A stretch of DNA of 64,000 bases, taken from Aequorivita aurantiaca (lineage in GTDB: Bacteria; Bacteroidota; Bacteroidia; Flavobacteriales; Flavobacteriaceae). The position numbers and the translations under genes are program-made. Of the stretch, positions 27,632-34,903 are shown piece after piece; positions within the stretch are counted from its first letter, which is position 1; the number at the start of each line of letters is the position of its first letter. Below the pieces are notes generated by a model that was not told the origin of the DNA, did not search any database, and worked only from the letters and a program-made list of their open reading frames with translations. Location: assembly GCF_030410135.1 (NCBI RefSeq), contig NZ_JAUGQQ010000001.1, positions 372,001 through 436,000 on the forward strand. Reading direction: 5' to 3'.

Positions 27632-27797
27632 AAGATAGTTTTTAATTTAAAATGAATCCCATAATGGCCAAAAGCCAAATTCGCATTAAATAAATTAGCG
27701 GTTCAAGGTACAAACAATTATTTTTGACTCCGAAAACAAAACATTCCAATCTTCCTCCAAGGTTGTCATAACTTATATAGATTTAAATAATTTAACT

Positions 27798-29069
27798 ATG
27801 AATATCCTCATCCTAGGTTCCGGCGGTCGCGAGCATACATTTGCCTATAAAATTGCTCAGAGCAATCGCTGCGAAAAACTTTTTGTGGCCCCCGGAAATG
27901 CCGGTACTGCTTCCATCGCAACAAATGTGGAACTAAAGGTAACCGATTTTGAAGCGGTGAAGAAATGCGTTTTGGAAAACCTAATCGCTATGGTTATCGT
28001 CGGTCCCGAGGATCCCTTGGTCCACGGAATTGCCGATTATTTTTCAGATGATGCCGAATTGCAAAAGGTGATGCTAATTGGCCCTTCAAAACGTGGCGCA
28101 TTGCTGGAAGGCAGCAAACAGCGCGCAAAGGAATTTATGGTGCTGCACAACATTCCCACCGCCGCCTATGAAACTTTTACGGCGAAATCCTTGGAAGCGG
28201 GAAAAATATTTTTGGAAAACCTGAAACCGCCCTACGTTTTAAAAGCGGATGGTCTTGCCGCCGGAAAAGGCGTTTTGATTTTAAACGATTTGAACGAGGC
28301 AAAACAAGAACTTGAAAATATGCTCGCCCACAGCAAGTTTGGCGAGGCAAGTTCCAAAGTAGTGATTGAGGAATTTTTGGACGGCATTGAACTCAGCGTT
28401 TTTGTGCTTACCGATGGCAAAAATTATAAAATCCTTCCCACGGCGAAAGATTACAAACGAATTGGGGAAGGCGATACCGGTCTAAATACTGGCGGAATGG
28501 GCGCCATCTCCCCAGTACCATTTGCCGATGAGGTTTTGATGGAAAAAATTGAAGAACGAATTGTAAAACCAACGGTAAAAGGTCTTTCCAAAGAAAAAAT
28601 TGATTACAAAGGTTTTATTTTCATAGGCTTGATAAAAGTGGGCAACGAGCCCTACGTAATTGAATACAACGTACGCATGGGCGATCCGGAAACCGAAGTG
28701 GTGTTGCCCAGAATTAAAACGGATTTGGTGGATGTATTGGAAGCCACCTACCACCAAAAGTTGAATTCACTTTCAATTGAAATTGACCAAAGGGCTGCTG
28801 CCACGGTCATGCTAGTTTCCGGCGGATATCCCGAAGATTACGAAAAAGGAAAGGAAATTTCTGGATTGGAAAATGTGGAAGGATCACTAGTTTTTCACGC
28901 GGGTACAAAAACTGAAAATGGAAGAATCTTAAGCAATGGAGGGCGTGTTTTGGCGGTCACATCTTTGGATGATGATTTCAGAAAGGCACTAAAAAAATCC
29001 TATCAAAATATAGAAAAACTATCTTTTGACAGGATGAAGTATCGTAGTGATATTGGTTTTGACCTTTAA
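27798..29069 (+). CDS. purD: Phosphoribosylamine--glycine ligase
   Basis: Second step of purine synthesis: ATP-dependent joining of glycine to phosphoribosylamine. The 423 residues are full length. MNILILGSGGREHTFAYKI is the family opening, GPEDPLVHGIADY and LKADGLAAGKGV are the ATP-grasp signature, and YNVRMGDPETEVVLPRI near residue 290 binds metal and ATP. It is a core gene marking the end of the polysaccharide locus. It ends one base before the stop of the convergent DUF6341 gene. Confidence 0.97.
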   Translation: MNILILGSGGREHTFAYKIAQSNRCEKLFVAPGNAGTASIATNVELKVTDFEAVKKCVLENLIAMVIVGPEDPLVHGIADYFSDDAELQKVMLIGPSKRGALLEGSKQRAKEFMVLHNIPTAAYETFTAKSLEAGKIFLENLKPPYVLKADGLAAGKGVLILNDLNEAKQELENMLAHSKFGEASSKVVIEEFLDGIELSVFVLTDGKNYKILPTAKDYKRIGEGDTGLNTGGMGAISPVPFADEVLMEKIEERIVKPTVKGLSKEKIDYKGFIFIGLIKVGNEPYVIEYNVRMGDPETEVVLPRIKTDLVDVLEATYHQKLNSLSIEIDQRAAATVMLVSGGYPEDYEKGKEISGLENVEGSLVFHAGTKTENGRILSNGGRVLAVTSLDDDFRKALKKSYQNIEKLSFDRMKYRSDIGFDL

Positions 29070-29070
29070 G

Positions 29071-29301
29071 CTATTTTGGATTTTCGTTGTAAGTATAAGT
29101 GCTCTCTTCGTTTTCATCAAATTTTTTCAATTGGATCATCCAATAAACGAAAGCAACCGACCCGATAATCAAAAATACCCAAGAGAAAAAATTGGCAAGC
29201 CACCAACTGTCCAATTCTAGGCTTCTTAAAGCATCATACGGGATAAACAGAACATTTTCAAAAAGGAAGGCGATTCCTTCCCAAATACCTTTCCAAGTCA
29301 T
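29071..29301 (-). CDS. DUF6341-family small membrane protein
   Basis: A 76-residue protein conserved in Flavobacteriaceae with unknown function. LFIPYDALRSLELDSWWLAN is the conserved stretch and a membrane helix follows (FSWVFLIIGSVAFVYWMIQL). The frame extends to 29340, but MTWKGIWEGIAFLFEN starting at 29301 matches family N termini and sits correctly behind the minus-strand promoter at 29321-29352, which excludes the longer form. It is divergent from the DUF6427 gene, its usual neighbour in this family. Confidence 0.75.
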   Translation of the reverse strand: MTWKGIWEGIAFLFENVLFIPYDALRSLELDSWWLANFFSWVFLIIGSVAFVYWMIQLKKFDENEESTYTYNENPK

Positions 29302-29320
29302 ATCTTTAATCTTTAGCCCA

Positions 29321-29352
29321 CAAAAATATAAAATAACCACCTATGCTTACAA
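29321..29352 (-). promoter_or_regulatory. Promoter of the DUF6341 gene
   Basis: On the minus strand TATTTTTG at 29328-29321 and TTG at 29352-29350 are 21 bases apart, close to the Bacteroidota -7/-33 consensus. The start at 29301 is 19 bases downstream of the -7 box. Confidence 0.55.
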
Positions 29353-30296
29353 GCTTTTTTGGAAAATCTAGCCCGGTAAATTATTTGATTCTCGGTGTTT
29401 TTATTGTGGTTGGTTATCTTTTTGGTTCCATCTCGGGTTCTTCATTAGTAATTACACCCTATCTCCTCTTTGTTCATGGCGCTTTCATTTTGCTTAGTGT
29501 ATTGATGCTGTTGCTCTTGGATTTTATAATTCGTAAAAATCATTTAACGAAGTCGAACACCTTCGCCATTTTCTTTTTTACCTGCTTTATTTCCATGTTA
29601 CCGGTTATCTTTCTTCAGCACAACATTCTTTTGGCAAATGCTTTTCTAATATTGGCCCTGCGCCGGATTATGAGCCTGCGGAGCGATAGAAATTCATCAA
29701 AAAAAATTCTAGATGCAAGTGTTTGGATAACGATTGCTTCATTATTCTATTTCTGGAGTCTTTTGTTTTTTGTTCCATTGTGGTTCGCCATTATTCAAAA
29801 ACCAAATTCCAACTATAAACAGATGTTGATTCCGTTTACGGGATTTTTGGCTATTTTTATGATGAATACAGCCTATCAACTTTTGATGTCAAATTCATTT
29901 GACTGGTTTTTTAACTGGAATAAACCCATAAGCTTTGACTTTTCAAAATACAATGCCGCGTCGGTATTAGTGCCTGCAACTGTAATTCTAGGTTTTTACA
30001 TTTGGACCGGCGCCTATCGGATTATAAGGCTGTCCGCAGTATCTCTTAAGGAAAAATCCAATTATCTTTTAATGCTTTACCTGAGCATAACCAGTTTATT
30101 GGTGGCGCTGTTCGGGCCCCAAAAAACAGGCGCCGAATTACTTTTTGTCTTAGCACCCGTCTCCATTATTGCTGCCAATTATATTGAAGGTTTTGATACG
30201 GACCGATTTATGGAAAAAGACATGTCGGAATTTTGGTTTAAGGAAATTATGCTTTGGCTAATATTAATTTTACCCTTCGTATTTTTGTTTTTATGA
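29343..30296 (+). CDS. DUF6427-family polytopic membrane protein
   Basis: A 317-residue inner-membrane protein with about nine hydrophobic helices. FFGKSSPVNYLILGVFIVVG near the N terminus and LRRIMSLRSDRNSSKKILDA in a cytoplasmic loop are features I associate with the flavobacterial DUF6427 family. Function unknown. Its stop overlaps by four bases (ATGA) the start of a likely restriction endonuclease, so it may be translationally coupled to that restriction-modification pair. Confidence 0.75.
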   Translation: MLTSFFGKSSPVNYLILGVFIVVGYLFGSISGSSLVITPYLLFVHGAFILLSVLMLLLLDFIIRKNHLTKSNTFAIFFFTCFISMLPVIFLQHNILLANAFLILALRRIMSLRSDRNSSKKILDASVWITIASLFYFWSLLFFVPLWFAIIQKPNSNYKQMLIPFTGFLAIFMMNTAYQLLMSNSFDWFFNWNKPISFDFSKYNAASVLVPATVILGFYIWTGAYRIIRLSAVSLKEKSNYLLMLYLSITSLLVALFGPQKTGAELLFVLAPVSIIAANYIEGFDTDRFMEKDMSEFWFKEIMLWLILILPFVFLFL

Positions 30297-30937
30297 GCCT
30301 ACCGAATCTTTCAGAAATTGAACAAGAGTTAAAAAAGCGCCATCAATATCCGTATAAATGGTTTCAAAAGCAGAATGATTTATGGGACAATCGCACCAAT
30401 TTTATATATAGCACGCCCTATTGGGAAGCGCTAATTCCCCAAATTGCCAACTTGGTAAAAACCCATAATTTTAACAAACAGCATATTTTTCAATATGCCG
30501 CAAACCGATGGTACAACTTCTGGAGCGCACAGGCCGTGGAACAGATTTTTGCAGAAATGGAAAACGTTGAAACACTTGCAGACCGAAAGGATTCCGAAAA
30601 GGATTTCTACCTATTTGGAATTCCCTTTGACCATAAAACTTCGGTGTTTCCTAGGCAATTTAATAAAAGGTTTGAATATGCCCAAACACACAAAGCTGAA
30701 TTGATTACCTGGCTTTACGAAAATCAAAGCTCCCAAAAGCGGCATCATTCCAAAAACCGCCTTTTCATTGTGGTATATAATCACAACGGTGAACATTGGA
30801 AAATGAAGGCTGAAATTTCATTGCTGAAAAAAGCCATTAAGAAGTATGTGCAATCTTTCGATGAAGAACTATTATCAACCTTTACTTTTGCCGAAAATCA
30901 AATAACTTTGAGCGACATAATCTGGGTTTCAGAATGA
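30293..30937 (+). CDS. Probable type II restriction endonuclease (PD-(D/E)xK fold)
   Basis: A 214-residue protein read from the ATG at 30293, which overlaps the upstream stop; the frame runs back to 30254 but inside that gene. The residues fit a PD-(D/E)xK nuclease: Glu83 in the helix NFWSAQAVEQIF, Asp104 before the strand FYLFGIP, and Asp113-His-Lys115 in FDHKTSVFP. It overlaps the next gene, an adenine methyltransferase, by four bases. Motif spacing and that pairing are the basis for the call; I do not recognise a named family or recognition sequence. The methyltransferase partner would protect the same site. Confidence 0.6.
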   Translation: MSLPNLSEIEQELKKRHQYPYKWFQKQNDLWDNRTNFIYSTPYWEALIPQIANLVKTHNFNKQHIFQYAANRWYNFWSAQAVEQIFAEMENVETLADRKDSEKDFYLFGIPFDHKTSVFPRQFNKRFEYAQTHKAELITWLYENQSSQKRHHSKNRLFIVVYNHNGEHWKMKAEISLLKKAIKKYVQSFDEELLSTFTFAENQITLSDIIWVSE

Positions 30938-31932
30938 ATTACATTGGCAGCAAACATAAACTCTCTAACTTCATTTTTACAGCGGTGGCCAAAACCTGCG
31001 GAAATGGACTTTCACAAAAAATATTTTGCGACCTTTTTGCAGGAACCGGAATTGTGGGACGAAACTTTAAACCCCACGTCAAACAAGTAATCGCAAACGA
31101 TGTTGAATATTATAGTTTTGTGCTGAACCGAAATTACATCGGCAATCACGTTTCTTTTGATTATGAAGATTTCTTAAAAGAATTGAATGCCCTTAGCGGA
31201 AAAAAGGGTTTCATCTTTCAGAATTATTCTCAAAGCGGAAAAGCTGGACGAAATTATTTCACCTCAGAAAATGGGCAGAAAATAGATGCCATCCGACTTC
31301 AAATTGAGCATTGGAAAAATGCTTCAACAATTACTGAAGACCAATATTTCTTTTTACTCGCTTCCCTTTTGGAGAGCGCCGATAAAGTTGCCAACACCGC
31401 TTCGGTTTATGGTGCATATTTAAAGCACGTAAAAGCTTCCGCGGCAAAAACATTGGTCATTAAACCCGCCATTTTTCAAACAACGGAAAATTCCCATCGG
31501 GTTTTTCAGCAAGACAGTAACGAATTGATAAAGAAAATTGAAGGTGACATCCTCTATTTGGACCCGCCTTACAATGCGCGCCAATACGGCGCCAACTACC
31601 ATTTGTTAAATACTATCGCAAAATATGATACCTTTGTGCCACAGGGGAAAACCGGGCTGCGCGATTATTATAAAAGTGATTGGTGTCGCAAGGGTGAAGT
31701 GTTAAAAAGTTTTGGGGAATTGATTGAAAATGCCCAATTTCAGTACATCTTCCTGAGTTATAACAACGAAGGATTAATGGATCAAATGGAAGTGCAAACG
31801 ATCATGGAACGTTTTGGAAATTACACTTTGGAAACAAAGAAATACCAAAGATTTAAAGCCGACAAAACCGAAAACCGAAACCACAAAGCCTCGGAAACTT
31901 TTGAATATTTGCACATTTTAGAAAAATTTTGA
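30934..31932 (+). CDS. DNA adenine methyltransferase (D12 class)
   Basis: N6-adenine methyltransferase of 332 residues. NYIGSKHKL at residues 2-10 is motif X, DLFAGTGIVG at 33-42 is the SAM-binding motif I, and DPPYNARQYGANYH starting at Asp210 is catalytic motif IV. Motif order X-I-IV marks the D12 (Dam/DpnM-like) alpha class. The ATG overlaps the stop of the probable endonuclease, so the two likely form a type II restriction-modification system; an orphan regulatory methylase is less likely. No C-protein control gene is seen nearby. Confidence 0.9.
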   Translation: MNYIGSKHKLSNFIFTAVAKTCGNGLSQKIFCDLFAGTGIVGRNFKPHVKQVIANDVEYYSFVLNRNYIGNHVSFDYEDFLKELNALSGKKGFIFQNYSQSGKAGRNYFTSENGQKIDAIRLQIEHWKNASTITEDQYFFLLASLLESADKVANTASVYGAYLKHVKASAAKTLVIKPAIFQTTENSHRVFQQDSNELIKKIEGDILYLDPPYNARQYGANYHLLNTIAKYDTFVPQGKTGLRDYYKSDWCRKGEVLKSFGELIENAQFQYIFLSYNNEGLMDQMEVQTIMERFGNYTLETKKYQRFKADKTENRNHKASETFEYLHILEKF

Positions 31933-31950
31933 ATAATAATAGCGTCACCT

Positions 31951-31979
31951 ATTCCCCATTGTAGGGAGCAAGGGGGATG
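31951..31979. repeat. Possible degenerate GC-rich repeat
   Basis: A C-run, a short spacer, GGGAGC and a G-run lie just after the methyltransferase gene, similar in layout to the GC-rich repeats at 54843 and 62905 but less alike. It contrasts with the AT-rich surroundings. Confidence 0.3.
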
Positions 31980-32001
31980 TTTACGAATAAAAAATAAAAG
32001 T

Positions 32002-32616
32002 ATGTTCTCAGACAAAGCAAATAAAATCTTCGCAGAAGTAATTGAAAAATACCACGAAATCAACACCGTGGACCAATCCTTCGGCAATCCGTATGATAAC
32101 GAAAGCAATTTAATTGAACATTTGCTTTACCGAAAATGCTGGATAGATACGGTGCAGTGGCATTATGAGGATATAATTCGCGACCCAAATATTGACCCAG
32201 TTGCCGCTTTAAAATTGAAACGCCAAATTGATGCTTCGAACCAAGATAGGACCGATATGGTTGAGTACATCGATAGCTATTTTCTCGAAAAATTTAAGGA
32301 TGTAAAAGTAAGTGAAGAGGCAACCATAAACACCGAAAGTCCGGCGTGGGGCATTGACCGCCTTTCCATTTTGGCGTTAAAAGTTTTTCATATGAATGAA
32401 GAGGCAAACCGCACCGATGCTTCGCAGGAACACCAAATGGCTTGCCAAGCGAAACTTGATATTCTGTTGGAACAACGGGTGGATTTAAGTACCGCCATCA
32501 ACCAATTGCTTGATGATATTGCGCACGGCAGAAAATATATGAAAGTATACAAGCAAATGAAAATGTACAATGACGATGAGTTAAATCCAGTTCTTCGCGG
32601 AAATAAAGCTCCTTAA
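32002..32616 (+). CDS. DUF4254-family protein
   Basis: A 204-residue soluble, helical and acidic protein. HEINTVDQSFGNPY and LEHLLYRKCWIDTVQWHYEDIIRDP are conserved stretches of DUF4254, found in Bacteroidota next to GT9 glycosyltransferase genes as here (25 bases to the next start). The tryptophan- and histidine-rich N terminus suggests a binding site. No enzymatic function is known to me; a link with lipopolysaccharide core synthesis is inferred from the neighbour only. Confidence 0.8.
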   Translation: MFSDKANKIFAEVIEKYHEINTVDQSFGNPYDNESNLIEHLLYRKCWIDTVQWHYEDIIRDPNIDPVAALKLKRQIDASNQDRTDMVEYIDSYFLEKFKDVKVSEEATINTESPAWGIDRLSILALKVFHMNEEANRTDASQEHQMACQAKLDILLEQRVDLSTAINQLLDDIAHGRKYMKVYKQMKMYNDDELNPVLRGNKAP

Positions 32617-32641
32617 CCAACCCTAATGGGACAATTTCACA

Positions 32642-33685
32642 ATGCCCAAAATTAATCACATATTAGTAATTCGCCTTTCCGCAATGGGCGATGTCGCTAT
32701 GGCGGTGCCAGTGCTTCGGGTTTTTTCACAAACCTATCCCGATGTAAAAATCACAGTACTTTCGCGCCCGTTTTTCAAACCTTTATTTGAAGGAATTCCC
32801 AACATCAATTTTTTGGAAGCCGATTTGAAAGGAAGGCACAAACGCTTCGGGATTATTAAATTGGCAAATGAGGCGAAGGATTTGGGAATTGATGCTGTTG
32901 CTGATCTTCACAATGTTATCCGTTCCAAAATAATTACGAATTATCTGAAATTTAAAGATGTGAAAATCGCCACTGTCGATAAGGGGAGAGCCGAAAAGAA
33001 AGCATTGGTTTCTGCTAAGGGCGGGGCGATTACCCAATTAAAAACCACCCATCAGCGCTATGCCGAGGTGTTTGGAAAACTCGGTTTTCCCATAAATTTA
33101 AAGGAACATATCGCGCCAGCGAAGAAAAAATTGTCACCCAAACTTAACGCACTTTTGGGGGTTGAAAACAAAAAACTTATCGGCATCGCTCCTTTTGCTG
33201 CCCATCAGAGCAAAATGTATCCTCTCGCTTTAATGGCCGAGGTAATCCGTGAACTTGACAGAACTGAAAAATACCGAATCTTCCTCTTCGGTGGGGGGAA
33301 AAAGGAACTGGAGCTACTTAAAAAACTTGAGCATCCATTCGCAAACGTATTGAATGTTGCCGGAAAACTCACTTTTGAGGAAGAGCTCACCCTGATTTCG
33401 AATCTGGATTTAATGTTTTCCATGGACAGTGGCAACGGGCATCTGGCTGCAATATTTGGCGTTCCCGTACTTACGCTTTGGGGCGTGACGCATCCTTTTG
33501 CGGGTTTTGCACCTTTTAATCAGCCGGAAACCAACCAGCTACTTTCTAACCGCGAAAAGTTTCCGCTAATTCCTACTTCAATTTACGGGAATAAATTTCC
33601 CAGCGGTTATGAGGAAGTTATGAAGACTATTGCTCCTGAAACTGTAGTGCATAAAATTCGGGAACTTACTTACACATCATCATAA
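32642..33685 (+). CDS. Glycosyltransferase family 9 (heptosyltransferase-like)
   Basis: A 347-residue GT-B enzyme of the ADP-heptose:LPS heptosyltransferase family. HILVIRLSAMGDVAMAVPV is the family opening, IGIAPFAAHQSKMYPL starts the second domain, and MFSMDSGNGHLAAIFGVPVLTLWG is the donor-binding motif with the DSGxxH core. It probably adds a sugar to the LPS core; heptose as donor is not certain in Flavobacteriaceae. The end overlaps the convergent reductase gene by 16 bases. Confidence 0.9.
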   Translation: MPKINHILVIRLSAMGDVAMAVPVLRVFSQTYPDVKITVLSRPFFKPLFEGIPNINFLEADLKGRHKRFGIIKLANEAKDLGIDAVADLHNVIRSKIITNYLKFKDVKIATVDKGRAEKKALVSAKGGAITQLKTTHQRYAEVFGKLGFPINLKEHIAPAKKKLSPKLNALLGVENKKLIGIAPFAAHQSKMYPLALMAEVIRELDRTEKYRIFLFGGGKKELELLKKLEHPFANVLNVAGKLTFEEELTLISNLDLMFSMDSGNGHLAAIFGVPVLTLWGVTHPFAGFAPFNQPETNQLLSNREKFPLIPTSIYGNKFPSGYEEVMKTIAPETVVHKIRELTYTSS

Positions 33686-34710
33686 TCCACAACAACCGTC
33701 GGCGTCGTGGGGTGCGCTTGACAGGTAAGTATCAATCCATCGGCAATTTCCGCTTCGGTAAGGATTTGGTTTTTGCGCATTTCAGCCTTTCCTTCTTTTA
33801 AGCGGGCGATGCATGTACTGCAAATTCCGCCCTGGCATGAATATGGTGGATCTAAACCTTCGTCCAATGCAGCTTCAAGAATGCTTTTGGTCTGCGGCAT
33901 TTCAAACGTTTCCTCGTCATTGTCCAGAATAACTCTTACGGTTGTGTTGCCATCGTGTTTTTCAACCAAAAGCCCTTTTTCCGCTGTGGAAAATAATTCG
34001 TGGTGTACTTGTTTTGAATTGATGCCGTTGTGTTTCAAAGTTGCTGAAACTTCGTCAATCATTTCTTCTGGGCCGCATAAGTAGAACGCTTCAAAGGTAG
34101 TTTCGGCATATTTATTCTTTAGGAAAAAATTTACCATGGCACGGTCAATTCTTCCAAATCTGGCATTCTCCTCTTCCTTTCTGCTGAACACAAATTCGGC
34201 AAAAAACCGTTTGGGAAATTGTTTTTGAAGTTCTAGAATATCGTTGTAAAACATGGTTTCCGCAATATTCTGATTCCCATAAACCAACAAGAATTTACTT
34301 TGGGGCATATCTTCCAAAGTAGATTTTATCAAAGAAAGCACCGGCGTTATGCCACTTCCGGCGGCAAAGGCGGCATAATTTTTCAGATTTGGTTCAAGTA
34401 TGAACTTTCCCGTGGGGGGCATCACTCGTAACGTATCGCCAGCTTTTAATTGATTATTGGCATACATTGAAAAAGCGCCCTTGTCCACTTTTTTTACTCC
34501 TACTTTCAAAATACCACTTTTGGGGGAGGAACAGATGGAATAGGCGCGGCGAATTTCCTTACCGCCGTCTAGATATTTTATGGTAATGTATTGTCCCGCC
34601 TTGAAGGCAAAGGTATTTTTTAAATTTTCGGGAAGGTCAAAACTGATGGAAACCGAATTGGGGGTTTCACTTTTTACTTCGGAAACGGTAAGCGTATGAA
34701 ACTCGCTCAT
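33670..34710 (-). CDS. Ferredoxin-NADP reductase-like flavoprotein with 2Fe-2S domain (PaaE type)
   Basis: A 346-residue electron-transfer protein: FAD-binding barrel (GQYITIKYLDGGKEIRRAYSI contains the RxYS motif), NAD(P) domain (AAGSGITPVLSLI and YLCGPEEMID), and a C-terminal plant-type ferredoxin domain with PPYSCQGGICSTCIARLKEG followed by a last Cys in ILTCQA, the Cx4Cx2C...C cluster site. This domain order is that of PaaE and related oxygenase reductases. No oxygenase genes are nearby, so the partner is unknown. The frame opens with TTG at 34731, but that lies inside the -7 box, so the ATG at 34710 is used. Confidence 0.88.
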   Translation of the reverse strand: MSEFHTLTVSEVKSETPNSVSISFDLPENLKNTFAFKAGQYITIKYLDGGKEIRRAYSICSSPKSGILKVGVKKVDKGAFSMYANNQLKAGDTLRVMPPTGKFILEPNLKNYAAFAAGSGITPVLSLIKSTLEDMPQSKFLLVYGNQNIAETMFYNDILELQKQFPKRFFAEFVFSRKEEENARFGRIDRAMVNFFLKNKYAETTFEAFYLCGPEEMIDEVSATLKHNGINSKQVHHELFSTAEKGLLVEKHDGNTTVRVILDNDEETFEMPQTKSILEAALDEGLDPPYSCQGGICSTCIARLKEGKAEMRKNQILTEAEIADGLILTCQAHPTTPTVVVDYDDV

Positions 34711-34728
34711 AATCTTAAATTTTTTTCG

Positions 34729-34757
34729 CAAAAATACAAAGGAATTCAGGGAAACAA
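34729..34757 (-). promoter_or_regulatory. Promoter of the PaaE-like reductase
   Basis: On the minus strand TATTTTTG at 34736-34729 and TTG at 34757-34755, with 18 bases between them, form a near-ideal Bacteroidota promoter. It decides the gene start in favour of 34710. Confidence 0.7.
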
Positions 34758-34903
34758 AGTTTTATGGGCTTTTAATGCGTTCCAATTTTTCAGTATTTCA
34801 ATTAGTAGATATTAAAAAGAAGTGTATTTTTACCGCTCTTTAGCGATTCTACATACTAAAAAAGAACCTTTTAAGTTACAATACTATATAAACTGAAACC
34901 ATT

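Noticed and set aside
32002-33685. DUF4254 plus GT9 genes as part of the main polysaccharide island
   Set aside because: They stand 4 kb beyond purD among core genes, and GT9 enzymes act on the LPS core rather than on the variable polymer.
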